Source of the DNA: Desulfobacteraceae bacterium
GTDB lineage: Bacteria; Desulfobacterota; DSM-4660; Desulfatiglandales; HGW-15
Assembly: GCA_003819975.1 (NCBI GenBank)
Contig: RPPU01000017.1
Span: 1 to 18,070 of the forward strand
Direction of reading: 5' to 3'
Length of the DNA: 18,070 nucleotides
Shown here: in pieces, positions 6,475 through 14,174 of the stretch
Layout of the letters: each line of letters starts with the position of its first letter
How positions within the stretch are numbered: position 1 is the first letter of the stretch
Notes under the pieces: generated by a model
Database searches by the model: none
Told to the model about the DNA's origin: nothing
Seen by the model: the letters and a program-made list of their open reading frames with translations, nothing else
Translations under genes and position numbers: made by a program

Positions 6475-8931
6475 TCAATGGGCGGTCACTTCCGGAATGA
6501 CAACGGGTTTGGCTTCCTTGGCCAGTTCGATGCAGAATGGCTGACATTCATCTACAGGCGCAAAAAGTTCCTCACCCTCCGCCAGGATCAAGGCATGTTT
6601 CAAGACCTCGTCCATATGCGTGACGAGGACGATTTCGATCTTTTTCAGCACTTTTTTGGGAATTTCTTCAAGATCTTTCTCGTTTTCGGCCGGAATCAAT
6701 ACCTTGGTAATCAAGGCCCGGTGGGCGGCCAGAAGTTTTTCCTTTAATCCACCGATCGGCAACACCCGGCCGCGCAGGGTAATTTCGCCCGTCATGGCCA
6801 GATTGCGATTGACCAGTTTACGGATCAGGGCTGAAATAATGGATGTAGCCAGAGTGATGCCCGCGGAAGGACCGTCCTTGGGAATGGCGCCTTCGGGAAT
6901 ATGAATATGAATGTCCAATTTTTCATAAAAATTATCCGGCAGCCTTAATTGTCTGGCCCGTGAGCGGACATAACTCAAAGCAGCCTGGGCCGACTCCTGC
7001 ATGACTTCACCCAATTTACCGGTTAAAACCAGACTGCCTTTGCCCGGCATAATCGCGGTTTCAATCTGAAGCAACTCGCCGCCGACATCGGTCCAGGCCA
7101 GGCCGGTGGTCACGCCGATCTGATCCTTTTCTTCAGTCCGGCCGAAACGGAATTTGGGCACGCCCAGATATTTTTCAACCAAGCCGGAGCTGATGTCGAT
7201 TTTGGTTTCCCGCCCGTTTTTCAGAACTTCTCTGGCCACCTTGCGGCAGATGGAAGAGATCTCCCGCTCCAAATTACGGACGCCGGCTTCGCGGGTGTAA
7301 TTACGGATGACGGTCAAAACGGCATTGTCGGAGATCGCGATATTTTCGGGCTTGAGACCGTTTTGTTCGATTTGCTTTTTGATCAGAAATTGTTGGGCGA
7401 TTTTTTGCTTTTCAAGCTCCGTATAGCCCGGCAGCCGGATGATTTCCATGCGGTCCTGCAAGGGCAGGGGAATGTTGTGCAAATTGTTGGCGGTCGTGAT
7501 AAAGAGCACTTCCGAAAGATCATAGTCCAGATCCAGGTAATGGTCGTTAAAGGCCACATTCTGTTCCGGGTCCAATACTTCCAGCAAGGCGGCCGAAGGG
7601 TCGCCCCGGAAGTCGGTGCTCATTTTGTCCACTTCATCCAGACAGAAGACCGGATTGTTGGATTTGGCTTTGCGCAGGTATTGAATGATTTTACCGGGCA
7701 AAGCGCCGATATAAGTCCGCCGGTGCCCGCGGATCTCCGCTTCGTCCCGGACACCGCCCAAGGAGAGGCGTACAAAGTTGCGGTTGGTGGACCGGGCAAT
7801 GGATTTGGCCAGCGAGGTTTTGCCCACACCCGGAGGGCCGACCAGACACAGTATCGGTCCTTTGATCTTTTTAATAAGTCCTTGGACCGCCAGATATTCC
7901 AGAATTCTTTCCTTGGGCTTGCTGAGGCCGTAATGATCTTCTTCCAGGATTTTTTCAGCTTCGACAATGTCCAGCTTGTCTTTGGTGCGTTCATGCCAGG
8001 GCAAGCCGATGATCCAGTCGATATAATTGCGCACCACGGTCGCTTCAGCCGACATGGGTGACATCATTTTAAGTTTCTTGAATTCCTGCCAAATCCGGGT
8101 ATGGGCTTCTTTGGGAAGTCTTTTTTTCTTGATCTTTCTTTCGAGTTCGTCCAACTCGGCCTTGAAATCGTCCTTGGCGCCCATCTCTTTCTGAATCGCC
8201 CGCATCTGCTCGTTGAGGTAATAATCTTTTTGGGTCTTCTCCATCTGCTTTTTGACCCTGGTTTTGAGGCGGTTCTCCAGCTTGATGATGTCGATCTCGG
8301 CGCGGATTTTTTCGAAGAGTCTTTCCAGGCGCAGACTGACGTCTTCTATCTCAAGAATTTCCTGCTTGTCCTGAACCCGCAGGATCAAATGGGCGGCAAT
8401 GGTGTCGGATAAGCGGGAAGGATCGTCAATGGCGGTAATCGTGGCGACCAAGTCCTTGCCGATTTTTTCATTCAGTCGGGCGTATTCATCAAAGCTTTCG
8501 CAAACGGCCCGCACCACCGCCTTGGTTTCGATGCTCATCTGAAATTCAGTGGGGATCTTGCGGACATGCACCATGAAGAATTCATGGTCCTCGGTGAATT
8601 CTTCAACGACGGCGCGTTGCTTGCCTTCAATCAGGGCTTTGACGGTCCCGTCCGGCAAACGCAAAAGTTGCAGCACATTGCCCAAGGTGCCGAAAGGAAA
8701 AATGTCTTTTGGGCCCGGGTTATCCACTTTGGCGTCTTTTTGGGCGGAAAGGAAAATTTCCTTTTCGCGGGACATGGCGAATTCCAAGGCCTTGATGGAT
8801 TTATCGCGGCCGACAAAAAGAGGCACGACCATATTGGGGAAAACGACCACATCCCTTAAAGGGAGCAGAGGGTATTGGGCCAGTTCCCCAAAACCGATGT
8901 CACTCGGATTTTTTTTATTAAGATTAAACAT
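6475..8931 (-). CDS. lon: ATP-dependent endopeptidase La (Lon protease)
   Basis: This 818-residue protein is a complete Lon. It degrades misfolded and short-lived regulatory proteins in the cytoplasm as a ring-shaped hexamer. The N-terminal substrate-binding domain begins at about residue 17 ([13 protein letters not shown]). A coiled-coil-rich linker runs to about residue 290. The AAA+ module has Walker A GPPGVGKT (365-372) and Walker [10 protein letters not shown] (428-436). The protease domain carries the Ser-Lys dyad: S689 in DGPSAG and K732 in GGLKEKLL, 43 residues apart as in E. coli Lon. The protein is slightly longer than the E. coli enzyme because of a tail rich in Glu, Pro and Val. 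It starts 3 nt after the clpX stop, with only a weak AGG ribosome site inside clpX. It is therefore probably translated by coupling. Confidence 0.97.
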   Translation of the reverse strand: MFNLNKKNPSDIGFGELAQYPLLPLRDVVVFPNMVVPLFVGRDKSIKALEFAMSREKEIFLSAQKDAKVDNPGPKDIFPFGTLGNVLQLLRLPDGTVKALIEGKQRAVVEEFTEDHEFFMVHVRKIPTEFQMSIETKAVVRAVCESFDEYARLNEKIGKDLVATITAIDDPSRLSDTIAAHLILRVQDKQEILEIEDVSLRLERLFEKIRAEIDIIKLENRLKTRVKKQMEKTQKDYYLNEQMRAIQKEMGAKDDFKAELDELERKIKKKRLPKEAHTRIWQEFKKLKMMSPMSAEATVVRNYIDWIIGLPWHERTKDKLDIVEAEKILEEDHYGLSKPKERILEYLAVQGLIKKIKGPILCLVGPPGVGKTSLAKSIARSTNRNFVRLSLGGVRDEAEIRGHRRTYIGALPGKIIQYLRKAKSNNPVFCLDEVDKMSTDFRGDPSAALLEVLDPEQNVAFNDHYLDLDYDLSEVLFITTANNLHNIPLPLQDRMEIIRLPGYTELEKQKIAQQFLIKKQIEQNGLKPENIAISDNAVLTVIRNYTREAGVRNLEREISSICRKVAREVLKNGRETKIDISSGLVEKYLGVPKFRFGRTEEKDQIGVTTGLAWTDVGGELLQIETAIMPGKGSLVLTGKLGEVMQESAQAALSYVRSRARQLRLPDNFYEKLDIHIHIPEGAIPKDGPSAGITLATSIISALIRKLVNRNLAMTGEITLRGRVLPIGGLKEKLLAAHRALITKVLIPAENEKDLEEIPKKVLKKIEIVLVTHMDEVLKHALILAEGEELFAPVDECQPFCIELAKEAKPVVIPEVTAH

Positions 8932-8934
8932 AAT

Positions 8935-10182
8935 TTAAGCGTAACCTGCCTGATTTTCATAGAGTAGAAGAGGAGATTCATTGCGCGTGATGACATCTTC
9001 GCCGATCACGCATTCCCTGACATTGTTCAGGGTGGGGATATCGTACATGATATCGAGCATAATGCTTTCCATGATGGCCCGCAAACCGCGCGCGCCCGAT
9101 TTGCGTTGAATGGCGTTTTGGGCGACGGCATGCAGGGCCTCGTTGGTGAATTTTAAGCGCACCCCTTCGAGTTCAAAAAGCTTACGATACTGCTTGACCA
9201 GCGAGTTTTTGGGTTCGGTTAAAATCTGGATCAAGGCATCCAGCCCCAGGTTGTTCAATGAGGCCACAATCGGCAAACGGCCGACAAATTCCGGGATCAG
9301 TCCGAATTTGACCAGGTCCTCCGGTTGGGCCATAGCCCTGATTTCATCCAGATTTTCATCCTGTTTGTTCTGGATGTCCGCTTCAAAACCCAAAGATTTG
9401 CTGCCCAACCGGCTGCCGATTATTTTTTCAAGGCCGTTGAACGTGCCGCCGCAGATAAACAGGATATTGTTGGTATCCACCTTAATGAAATCCTGTTGCG
9501 GATGTTTGCGGCCGCCTTTGGGAGGGATGCTGGCCATGGTGCCTTCCAGAATTTTTAAAAGCGCTTCCTGCACGCCTTCACCGGAGACATCACGGGTGAT
9601 GGAAGGGCTGTCCGATTTGCGGGCGATTTTATCGATTTCGTCTACATAGACGATCCCTTTGATCGCGGATTCGATATCCCAATCCGCGGCCTGCACCAGA
9701 TTGAGGATGATGTTTTCAACATCTTCGCCCACATAACCGGCTTCGGTCAAAGTAGTGGCGTCGGCGATGGTGAAAGGAACTTTAAGAATCCGGGCCAGAG
9801 TCTGGGCCAACAGGGTTTTGCCCGAACCGGTAGGGCCGATCAATAAGATGTTGCTCTTCTGGATTTCAACCCCTTCCATATCCATTTTGGTATTGATGCG
9901 CTTATAATGATTATGCACGGCCACGGAAAGAATTCGTTTGGCTTTGTCCTGGCCGATGACATATTGGTCCAAAATCGATTTGATTTCGTGCGGCTTGGGG
10001 AGTTTGGAGAGCGTTTCATGATCGGCCTCATCCCCATATTCTTCCAAAATAATTTCATTGCAGAGCTGGATGCATTCATCACATATATAGACCGACGGAC
10101 CCGCAATCAGTTTTTTAACTTCATCCTGGCCTTTTCCGCAAAACGAACACAAAAGCTCTTCATCTTTTTTCGGCATAGGCAC
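8935..10182 (-). CDS. clpX: ATP-dependent Clp protease ATP-binding subunit ClpX
   Basis: This 415-residue AAA+ unfoldase feeds tagged or adaptor-delivered proteins into ClpP. The N-terminal zinc-binding domain has C12, C15, C34 and C37 (CSFC, CDEC). Walker A is GPTGSGKT (116-123), the pore-1 loop GYVGED (149-154) and Walker B IVYVDEID (177-184). The RKH pore-2 motif lies at 225-227 and the ClpP-binding IGF-type loop appears as LGF (264-266). [10 protein letters not shown] is the sensor-2 region. Length and order match typical ClpX. A GAGGT ribosome site precedes the ATG at 10182; a second ATG two codons further in is possible. The gene begins 3 nt after clpP and ends 3 nt before lon, so the three form a tight unit. 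Confidence 0.97.
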   Translation of the reverse strand: MPMPKKDEELLCSFCGKGQDEVKKLIAGPSVYICDECIQLCNEIILEEYGDEADHETLSKLPKPHEIKSILDQYVIGQDKAKRILSVAVHNHYKRINTKMDMEGVEIQKSNILLIGPTGSGKTLLAQTLARILKVPFTIADATTLTEAGYVGEDVENIILNLVQAADWDIESAIKGIVYVDEIDKIARKSDSPSITRDVSGEGVQEALLKILEGTMASIPPKGGRKHPQQDFIKVDTNNILFICGGTFNGLEKIIGSRLGSKSLGFEADIQNKQDENLDEIRAMAQPEDLVKFGLIPEFVGRLPIVASLNNLGLDALIQILTEPKNSLVKQYRKLFELEGVRLKFTNEALHAVAQNAIQRKSGARGLRAIMESIMLDIMYDIPTLNNVRECVIGEDVITRNESPLLLYENQAGYA

Positions 10183-10185
10183 CTC

Positions 10186-10788
10186 TTACTTTTCGGTTTC
10201 CTTTTGAACTTCTCTTTTAGCAATAACCTTATCGATCAAGCCGTATTTTAAGGCTTCTTCGGCGTCCATAAAAAAGTCCCGTTCCGTGTCTTTGGAAATT
10301 TTTTCGAACTCCTGTCCGGTATGTCTGGAGAGAATTTCATTGATCATTTTTTTGATTTTCAGAATTTCGCGGGCCTGGATATCGATATCCGTGGCCTGGC
10401 CTTGCACGCCGCCCAGAGGTTGATGAATCATGATCCGCGAATGGGGCAGGGCATAGCGTTTACCCTTGGCGCCGGCCGCCAGCAATAAAGCTCCCATACT
10501 GGCGGCCTGTCCCATGCAGATGGTGGTGATCGGAGACCGGATATATTGCATGGTGTCGTAAATCGCCAGGCCCGCCGTAACCGACCCGCCCGGCGAATTG
10601 ATATAGAAGTTGATGTCTTTGTCCGGATCTTCGGATTCCAAGTAAAGCATCTGGGCGATGATGGTATTGGCCATGCCGTCATGGACCTGTTCACCCACGA
10701 AAATAATGCGCTGTTTCAAAAGCAGCGAATAAATGTCATAAGCCCGCTCGCCGCGGCTGGATTGTTCAATAACCATGGGTATCAACAT
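10186..10788 (-). CDS. clpP: ATP-dependent Clp protease proteolytic subunit ClpP
   Basis: This 200-residue serine peptidase forms the tetradecameric chamber that degrades proteins unfolded by ClpX. The catalytic triad is S97 (GQAASMG), H122 (IMIHQP) and D171 (DTERDFFM). The handle helix ([13 protein letters not shown]) and the SPGGSV oxyanion segment (65-70) are intact. The N-terminus ([15 protein letters not shown]) is the standard form with a short propeptide, with MVIEQ as the likely mature start region. GCGGA lies about 7 nt before the ATG. It follows tig by 27 nt and precedes clpX by 3 nt. Confidence 0.97.
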   Translation of the reverse strand: MLIPMVIEQSSRGERAYDIYSLLLKQRIIFVGEQVHDGMANTIIAQMLYLESEDPDKDINFYINSPGGSVTAGLAIYDTMQYIRSPITTICMGQAASMGALLLAAGAKGKRYALPHSRIMIHQPLGGVQGQATDIDIQAREILKIKKMINEILSRHTGQEFEKISKDTERDFFMDAEEALKYGLIDKVIAKREVQKETEK

Positions 10789-10815
10789 ACTTTTTTCCGC
10801 TTTCTGATAATAGGG

Positions 10816-12123
10816 TTATTCTTCCCGTGTTACTTTAGCTGCTTCCACTTCCTTGATTTTGGCGTTTTCCAACAGGTATTTTAAGGTCTTTTCTTCGAGC
10901 AGTCTGACCCGGAACGGGGTGACCATGTTTTGGGATTCGTAAAACTGGCGCACAACCTTCGGGTCTTGGTTCATGCTTTTGGCCATTTGCTCAAAACTTT
11001 CGTCCAGGTCTTTTTCTTCAACGCGAATATCGTCTTTTTGGGCGATCTCGGCCAGAATCAGAAAATTCTTGACTCTTTTTTCCGAGCCGGGCCGCATTTC
11101 GCTTCTGAGATGCTCTTCATGTAAACCGGATTTTTCCATGCTGGAACCCGAGCGGGTCAAGGTGCGTTTCAGATTTTCCAGGGCCTGTTCAACTTCGGAT
11201 TCCACCAAACTTTCCGGCAAATCGAATTGGACGGTTCCGGCGATCTTGTTCAGCAGACGCTGTTTCAGTTCTTTATCGGTGCGGTCTTCTTCCCGGGCGA
11301 TCATCTGTTCCTTGATGCGTGCTTTCAAGCCTTCGACATCCTGCAAATCGGCGCCCAAGGTCTGCACGAAATCGTTGTTCAATTCCGGAAGGTCCAAGGT
11401 TTTAACTTCAAGCACTTTAACCTTAAAAAGTACGTTTTTACCGGCAAGGTGCGGGTGATCTTTAGGGAAATCAATCTTGATTTCGGTCTGTGCGCCCGCT
11501 TTCAAGCCGATCAAGCCTTTTTCAAAATCGGGCGGGAACGGGTTGTTTCCCATCTGAAACATGAATTGGTCTGCTTTCATTTCAGGAAGAGGCAGACCGT
11601 TTTCAAAACCTTCATATTGCAGAATGGCGATATCCTTCGGTTGAATGGCGTAGGTCTCTTCCATATTTTTAAGTTTACCGTTCATGCGGCGAATTTCTTC
11701 AAGCTGGCGGCCGACCTCTTCGTCGGTGACTTTGACGATTTCTTTTTCAAGCTCCAGGCCTTTGTAGTCCTTTAGCTCGAATATGGGGCGGACTTCCATA
11801 AGGGCGGTATAATGAAAGGTTTCCCCTTTTTTGATCGTTACATTTTCAATCATCGGGGTATTAATCGGATAGGTTTTGGTTTCTTCAAGCGCTTTGGGCA
11901 GGGTTTCGTTAACCAAATCTTTAGTAACGTTTTCCTGGACCCGATCGCTGAAATATTGTTCCACTAACTTTTGAGGTATCTTGCCTTTTCTAAATCCGGG
12001 CAAAGTGGCATTTTTTTTAACTATTTGGTAAGCTTCCGCAAATTTCTTATCAACATCAGCGGCATCGATTTCAACGGTTAAGCGTTTTTTAACGGAGTTG
12101 ATTTCTTCAATGTTTGTTTTCAT
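10816..12123 (-). CDS. tig: Trigger factor (ribosome-associated chaperone and peptidyl-prolyl isomerase)
   Basis: This 435-residue chaperone binds the ribosome exit tunnel and nascent chains. The ribosome-docking loop GFRKGKIP is at residues 43-50 in the N-terminal domain. An FKBP-like isomerase domain spans about 150-245 and the helical C-terminal arms follow to the end. The protein is first in the tig-clpP-clpX-lon operon. The nearest Shine-Dalgarno-like sequence (AAAGGAA) lies about 15 nt before the ATG, further than usual. There is no other in-frame start nearby. The leader of about 186 nt is very AT-rich. Confidence 0.96.
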   Translation of the reverse strand: MKTNIEEINSVKKRLTVEIDAADVDKKFAEAYQIVKKNATLPGFRKGKIPQKLVEQYFSDRVQENVTKDLVNETLPKALEETKTYPINTPMIENVTIKKGETFHYTALMEVRPIFELKDYKGLELEKEIVKVTDEEVGRQLEEIRRMNGKLKNMEETYAIQPKDIAILQYEGFENGLPLPEMKADQFMFQMGNNPFPPDFEKGLIGLKAGAQTEIKIDFPKDHPHLAGKNVLFKVKVLEVKTLDLPELNNDFVQTLGADLQDVEGLKARIKEQMIAREEDRTDKELKQRLLNKIAGTVQFDLPESLVESEVEQALENLKRTLTRSGSSMEKSGLHEEHLRSEMRPGSEKRVKNFLILAEIAQKDDIRVEEKDLDESFEQMAKSMNQDPKVVRQFYESQNMVTPFRVRLLEEKTLKYLLENAKIKEVEAAKVTREE

Positions 12124-12315
12124 TATTGTTTATTAAATTCCTTTATATTTAGTTAAATTTATTTTTAGCTATCTATGTTTAAAATATAGTTGCTAAAATC
12201 TATCAGCAATAAAAACAAAAATATACCAAAAAGATGATTTTAATATATATAGCTTAATTTAAATAAAATTTATACCATTCCTTTGTAAACCATGAGTATA
12301 TCAAAAGCGGCGAAT
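12124..12315 (-). other. AT-rich leader of the tig operon
   Basis: This stretch has no gene on either strand. It is strongly AT-rich and holds the probable 5' untranslated leader of tig. A small hairpin (TTGCT...AGCAA, near 12190-12210) is the only structure I see. Confidence 0.5.
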
Positions 12316-12343
12316 ATTATTAAAAAACCACAGGCACTGTCAA
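12316..12343 (-). promoter_or_regulatory. Candidate promoter of the tig-clpP-clpX-lon operon
   Basis: On the minus strand a perfect -35 (TTGACA, 12343-12338) precedes AATAAT (12321-12316) by 16 bp. It lies only about 26 bp from the left-hand copy of the 257-bp repeat. A start further downstream in the AT-rich leader is also possible. Confidence 0.5.
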
Positions 12344-12368
12344 CATCATAATCAAAGATTGTGAATTC

Positions 12369-12625
12369 TTAGACGCTTAGTTCCACAATATCGACATGGG
12401 GATTTCTAAAAATCAGCCTTTTGGAATTTTACGATTCGATTCTCCAGAGCCGTTGCTGATAAAGTGTATTTTTAGAAATCCCGGGTTGTCGATAGGCAAA
12501 AATAGATTAGTATATTGGCTTACCGTCGTACGGGCTTATTCCGGCGCTTTACACTGGAACTCCTGTTCCAGTCGGCCGGAATTCATGTTTTTTTGTTCCT
12601 ATAAAAAAACATTTAGGCACTTAAT
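12369..12625 (+). repeat. Structured 257-bp repeat, copy 1 (inverted with respect to copy 2)
   Basis: This copy is 257 bp and aligns over its whole length with the reverse complement of 13629-13885. The two share an exact 62-nt block (12539-12600) and an exact 34-nt block (12461-12494), separated by a diverged stretch. It contains three hairpins. The first is long: TATCGACA (12389-12396) with TGTCGATA (12487-12494) and GGGATTTCTAAAAAT (12399-12413) with its perfect complement (12468-12482). The second is ACTGGAAC-TCCT-GTTCCAGT, enclosed by TTCCGGC/GCCGGAA. The third is ATGTTTTTTT/AAAAAAACAT. Short direct motifs of the form TTAGRCRCTTAR lie at both ends. A 99-codon ORF runs through it but is not conserved past the first third, so the element is probably non-coding. 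I recognise no known family. Confidence 0.85.
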
Positions 12626-12989
12626 CCTAAAAATAGACGAAAAGTTATCGATGCAGGTAAGAACGACAGGCCGGTCGCCCTTACAGCCCTGTTAGGCTAA
12701 AATGTTGCCATCGAGTAAACCTTGTCTTTCGCGTTAAATCTCCGTCAGACAACGCCTGGAGCTTATTATCGATTCATGGCATTGATAATGGCAAAAGACC
12801 GCATAAAAATAAATTGCAGAATTCGTGCCAAAAAACAACATAGTTATGATGTCCTAGAGTGTCAAGAAATCGCCTCGATACCGGCTCCTATGTATATTAA
12901 AGCCAATGACTTCTATTGATTGACTAAAACATTAAGAAATGGAAAGGGGTGAAACAAATCCATTGAAACAACTCGGATTTGTTTGTAAC
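12626..12989. other. Spacer inside the inverted-repeat block, no convincing gene
   Basis: This 364-bp stretch lies between copy 1 and the end of the small ribbon-helix-helix gene. A 66-codon TTG-started ORF (12722-12919, +) has no recognisable domain or ribosome site. A weak hairpin (ACAGG...CCTGT, around 12667-12692) is visible. It shows no resemblance to the matching flank of copy 2. Confidence 0.4.
12952..12984 (-). terminator. Probable terminator of the small RHH-like gene
   Basis: A perfect 10-bp inverted repeat (AAACAAATCC, 12952-12961; GGATTTGTTT, 12975-12984) lies 5 nt after the stop codon. The 3' arm on the minus strand ends in TTTGTTT. The stem is AT-rich and the T-run is interrupted, so termination may be weak. 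Confidence 0.5.
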
Positions 12990-13292
12990 TCAAGGTTGTT
13001 CTTTGGCTTTTCTTTTGACAATCTCAATAAATTCTTCCAGGTCTTTTTGAGATCCAAACACCTCACTGAATATTTTTTCACTCCAGATGTTCAGCCCGAT
13101 CTTGAAAATATAATGGATCAAATTATCGGCCTTTTCCGCCCCGTGTAATTTCAAAACTTGATAGAGTAGGTCATCCGGTACATTAATAGGATAAACGGCT
13201 GTCGCTGAAGCGCCATCATTTTTCAGATATTCCTGTATGCTCTTAAGAATGCGCAGGTTTGAATATTTTACATTATATTCCGCTTCAATCAT
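12990..13292 (-). CDS. Small ribbon-helix-helix-like DNA-binding protein (possible orphan antitoxin or regulator)
   Basis: This 100-residue protein is the only credible gene between the two inverted repeats. Residues 31-70 have the ribbon-helix-helix pattern: a short strand (TAVYPINV, 31-38), a first helix (DDLLYQVLKLHG, about 40-51), a turn, and a second helix (KADNLIHYIFKIGLNIW, about 54-70). Such proteins dimerise, insert the paired strands in the DNA major groove, and often repress their own promoter. An N-terminal segment (1-28) precedes the fold and a charged helical tail (80-98) follows. No toxin gene lies beside it. AAAGG lies 8 nt before the ATG, and a near-consensus promoter with a symmetric inverted repeat lies immediately upstream. 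The fold call is from pattern only; the family is not recognised. Confidence 0.65.
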   Translation of the reverse strand: MIEAEYNVKYSNLRILKSIQEYLKNDGASATAVYPINVPDDLLYQVLKLHGAEKADNLIHYIFKIGLNIWSEKIFSEVFGSQKDLEEFIEIVKRKAKEQP

Positions 13293-13311
13293 TTTTTATA
13301 CCTTTAGGGTC

Positions 13312-13340
13312 ATGATACTTGCTCTATCCAATTAAGTCAA
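13312..13340 (-). promoter_or_regulatory. Promoter of the RHH-like gene
   Basis: On the minus strand TTGACT (13340-13335) and TATCAT (13317-13312) are separated by 17 bp, each with five of six consensus bases. Transcription would begin only about 13 nt before the ATG. Confidence 0.7.
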
Positions 13341-13355
13341 TGCGTGATCGGATAG
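13324..13355. promoter_or_regulatory. Candidate operator (inverted repeat over the -35)
   Basis: CTATCC (13324-13329) and GGATAG (13350-13355) form perfect inverted half-sites separated by 20 bp. Their centre falls at 13339.5, inside the -35 element of the RHH-like gene. This placement suits autorepression by the gene product, but no binding is shown by the sequence. Confidence 0.4.
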
Positions 13356-13562
13356 GGAAACGATATATGTATTTGTTTTTAAATGCAAAATAAGCCTTTT
13401 CGGATTCCCGGTCATTTCTGAGGTGTGCTCAAAAAGTAATGCATAGTCAATAGGATAGGACCCATTTTTAAAATATACAAAATATACAGAGGTTAGAAAG
13501 AAAAGAAATAGTTAAATTAAGAATTAAATCAAATCTTTTCATTTATATAAAAGTCTTACAGC
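13356..13562. other. AT-rich spacer, no gene seen
   Basis: I see no ORF with coding character, RNA gene or repeat here. The right half is very AT-rich. Confidence 0.4.
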
Positions 13563-13590
13563 TTGACAAATGAGTTTAGCCTATTATAAA
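13563..13590 (+). promoter_or_regulatory. Strong promoter facing into repeat copy 2
   Basis: A perfect -35 (TTGACA, 13563-13568) and TATAAA (13585-13590) are separated by 16 bp. The start would be near 13597, so the transcript would enter copy 2 of the 257-bp repeat about 30 nt later. No protein gene follows until 14175. The product could be a structured RNA from the repeat or a long leader of the ABC operon. Confidence 0.6.
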
Positions 13591-13628
13591 ACGACCTTTC
13601 AAGTCTCGATTCATGATAGAAGCCTGTT

Positions 13629-13885
13629 ATTAAGGGCCTAAATGTTTTTTTGCAGGAACAAAAAAACATGAATTCCGGCCGACTGGAACAGGAGTTCCAG
13701 TGTAAAGCGCCGGAAAAAATTCGTACGATAGGGGCCGGTTGATTATTATTTTTTTCCTTATCGACAACCCGGGATTTCTAAAAATACACTTTAACAGCAA
13801 GGAACCTTGAGAATCGAATCGTAAATTTTTAAAAGGTCTATTTTTCGAAATCCCCATGTCGATATGGTTGAGTTAAGCGCCTATT
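13629..13885 (-). repeat. Structured 257-bp repeat, copy 2 (inverted with respect to copy 1)
   Basis: Read on the minus strand this copy aligns end to end with 12369-12625. The 62-nt identical block lies at 13654-13715. The long hairpin is kept, with arms 13759-13785 and 13840-13864 and one mismatch. The GC-rich hairpin is identical. In the A/T hairpin the closing G-T pair of copy 1 becomes a G-C pair here, so pairing is preserved. The 76-codon ORF that runs through it agrees with copy 1 for about 33 residues and then diverges completely. Confidence 0.85.
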
Positions 13886-14127
13886 CCAAAACAGGGGATA
13901 AGATCAATAACCCTATGAAGGATATGCAGGTTGTCGGTTAATCGCTTTTTATTGATGGGAGGGAGGGGCAAAAACCGTTTCCTTGGAAAGTCGAATAACG
14001 AGCCGGCTTAAGGTTTTTATTATCAGGAATTTCGACTCAACTGCCAAGTTAGAAACAGAATGTCCGGACTCCTAAGAGAAGGGAGGTGGTTGCGGGACAA
14101 GATTTTTCGTTCTGTTCATCAGTCTCG
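13886..14127. other. Intergenic region upstream of the amino-acid importer
   Basis: No gene is visible. An inverted pair AGTCGAA/TTCGACT (near 13989 and 14032) encloses about 40 nt. Otherwise I see only the spacer between the right-hand repeat and the importer promoter. Confidence 0.4.
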
Positions 14128-14136
14128 TGCTATATT
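14128..14136 (+). promoter_or_regulatory. Extended -10 promoter of the amino-acid importer operon
   Basis: TGC followed by TATATT (14131-14136) is an extended -10 element. The -35 position (about 14108-14113) is poor, as is common for extended -10 promoters. The start would be near 14143, and a strong AAGGAGG ribosome site (14163-14169) follows. Confidence 0.5.
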
Positions 14137-14174
14137 TTCAAACTAAACCATAAATATTTTTCAAGGAGGAAGAG

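Noticed and set aside
7363..8061. Long plus-strand ORF of 232 codons inside lon
   Set aside because: It is antisense to an intact, motif-complete lon and has no domain or ribosome site.
12369..12625. Integron attC site, suggested by TTAGGC/GCCTAA-like ends
   Set aside because: The GTTRRRY and RYYYAAC boxes are absent, the internal hairpins do not match attC architecture, and no integrase gene is visible.
12396..12695. 99-codon ORF (+) through repeat copy 1, similar at its N-terminus to a 75-codon ORF (13630-13857, -) in copy 2
   Set aside because: The first 33 or so residues match only because the DNA is repeated. The frames then diverge, the conserved bases follow hairpin arms instead of codon positions, and neither ORF has a ribosome site.
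12640..12720. Riboswitch-like stretch with small hairpins
   Set aside because: I could not match it to a known aptamer, and no gene with a plausible start follows it.
12369..13885. Insertion sequence or composite transposon
   Set aside because: No transposase ORF or recognisable IS ends lie in or next to the repeats. I keep only the neutral description of a repeat pair with cargo.
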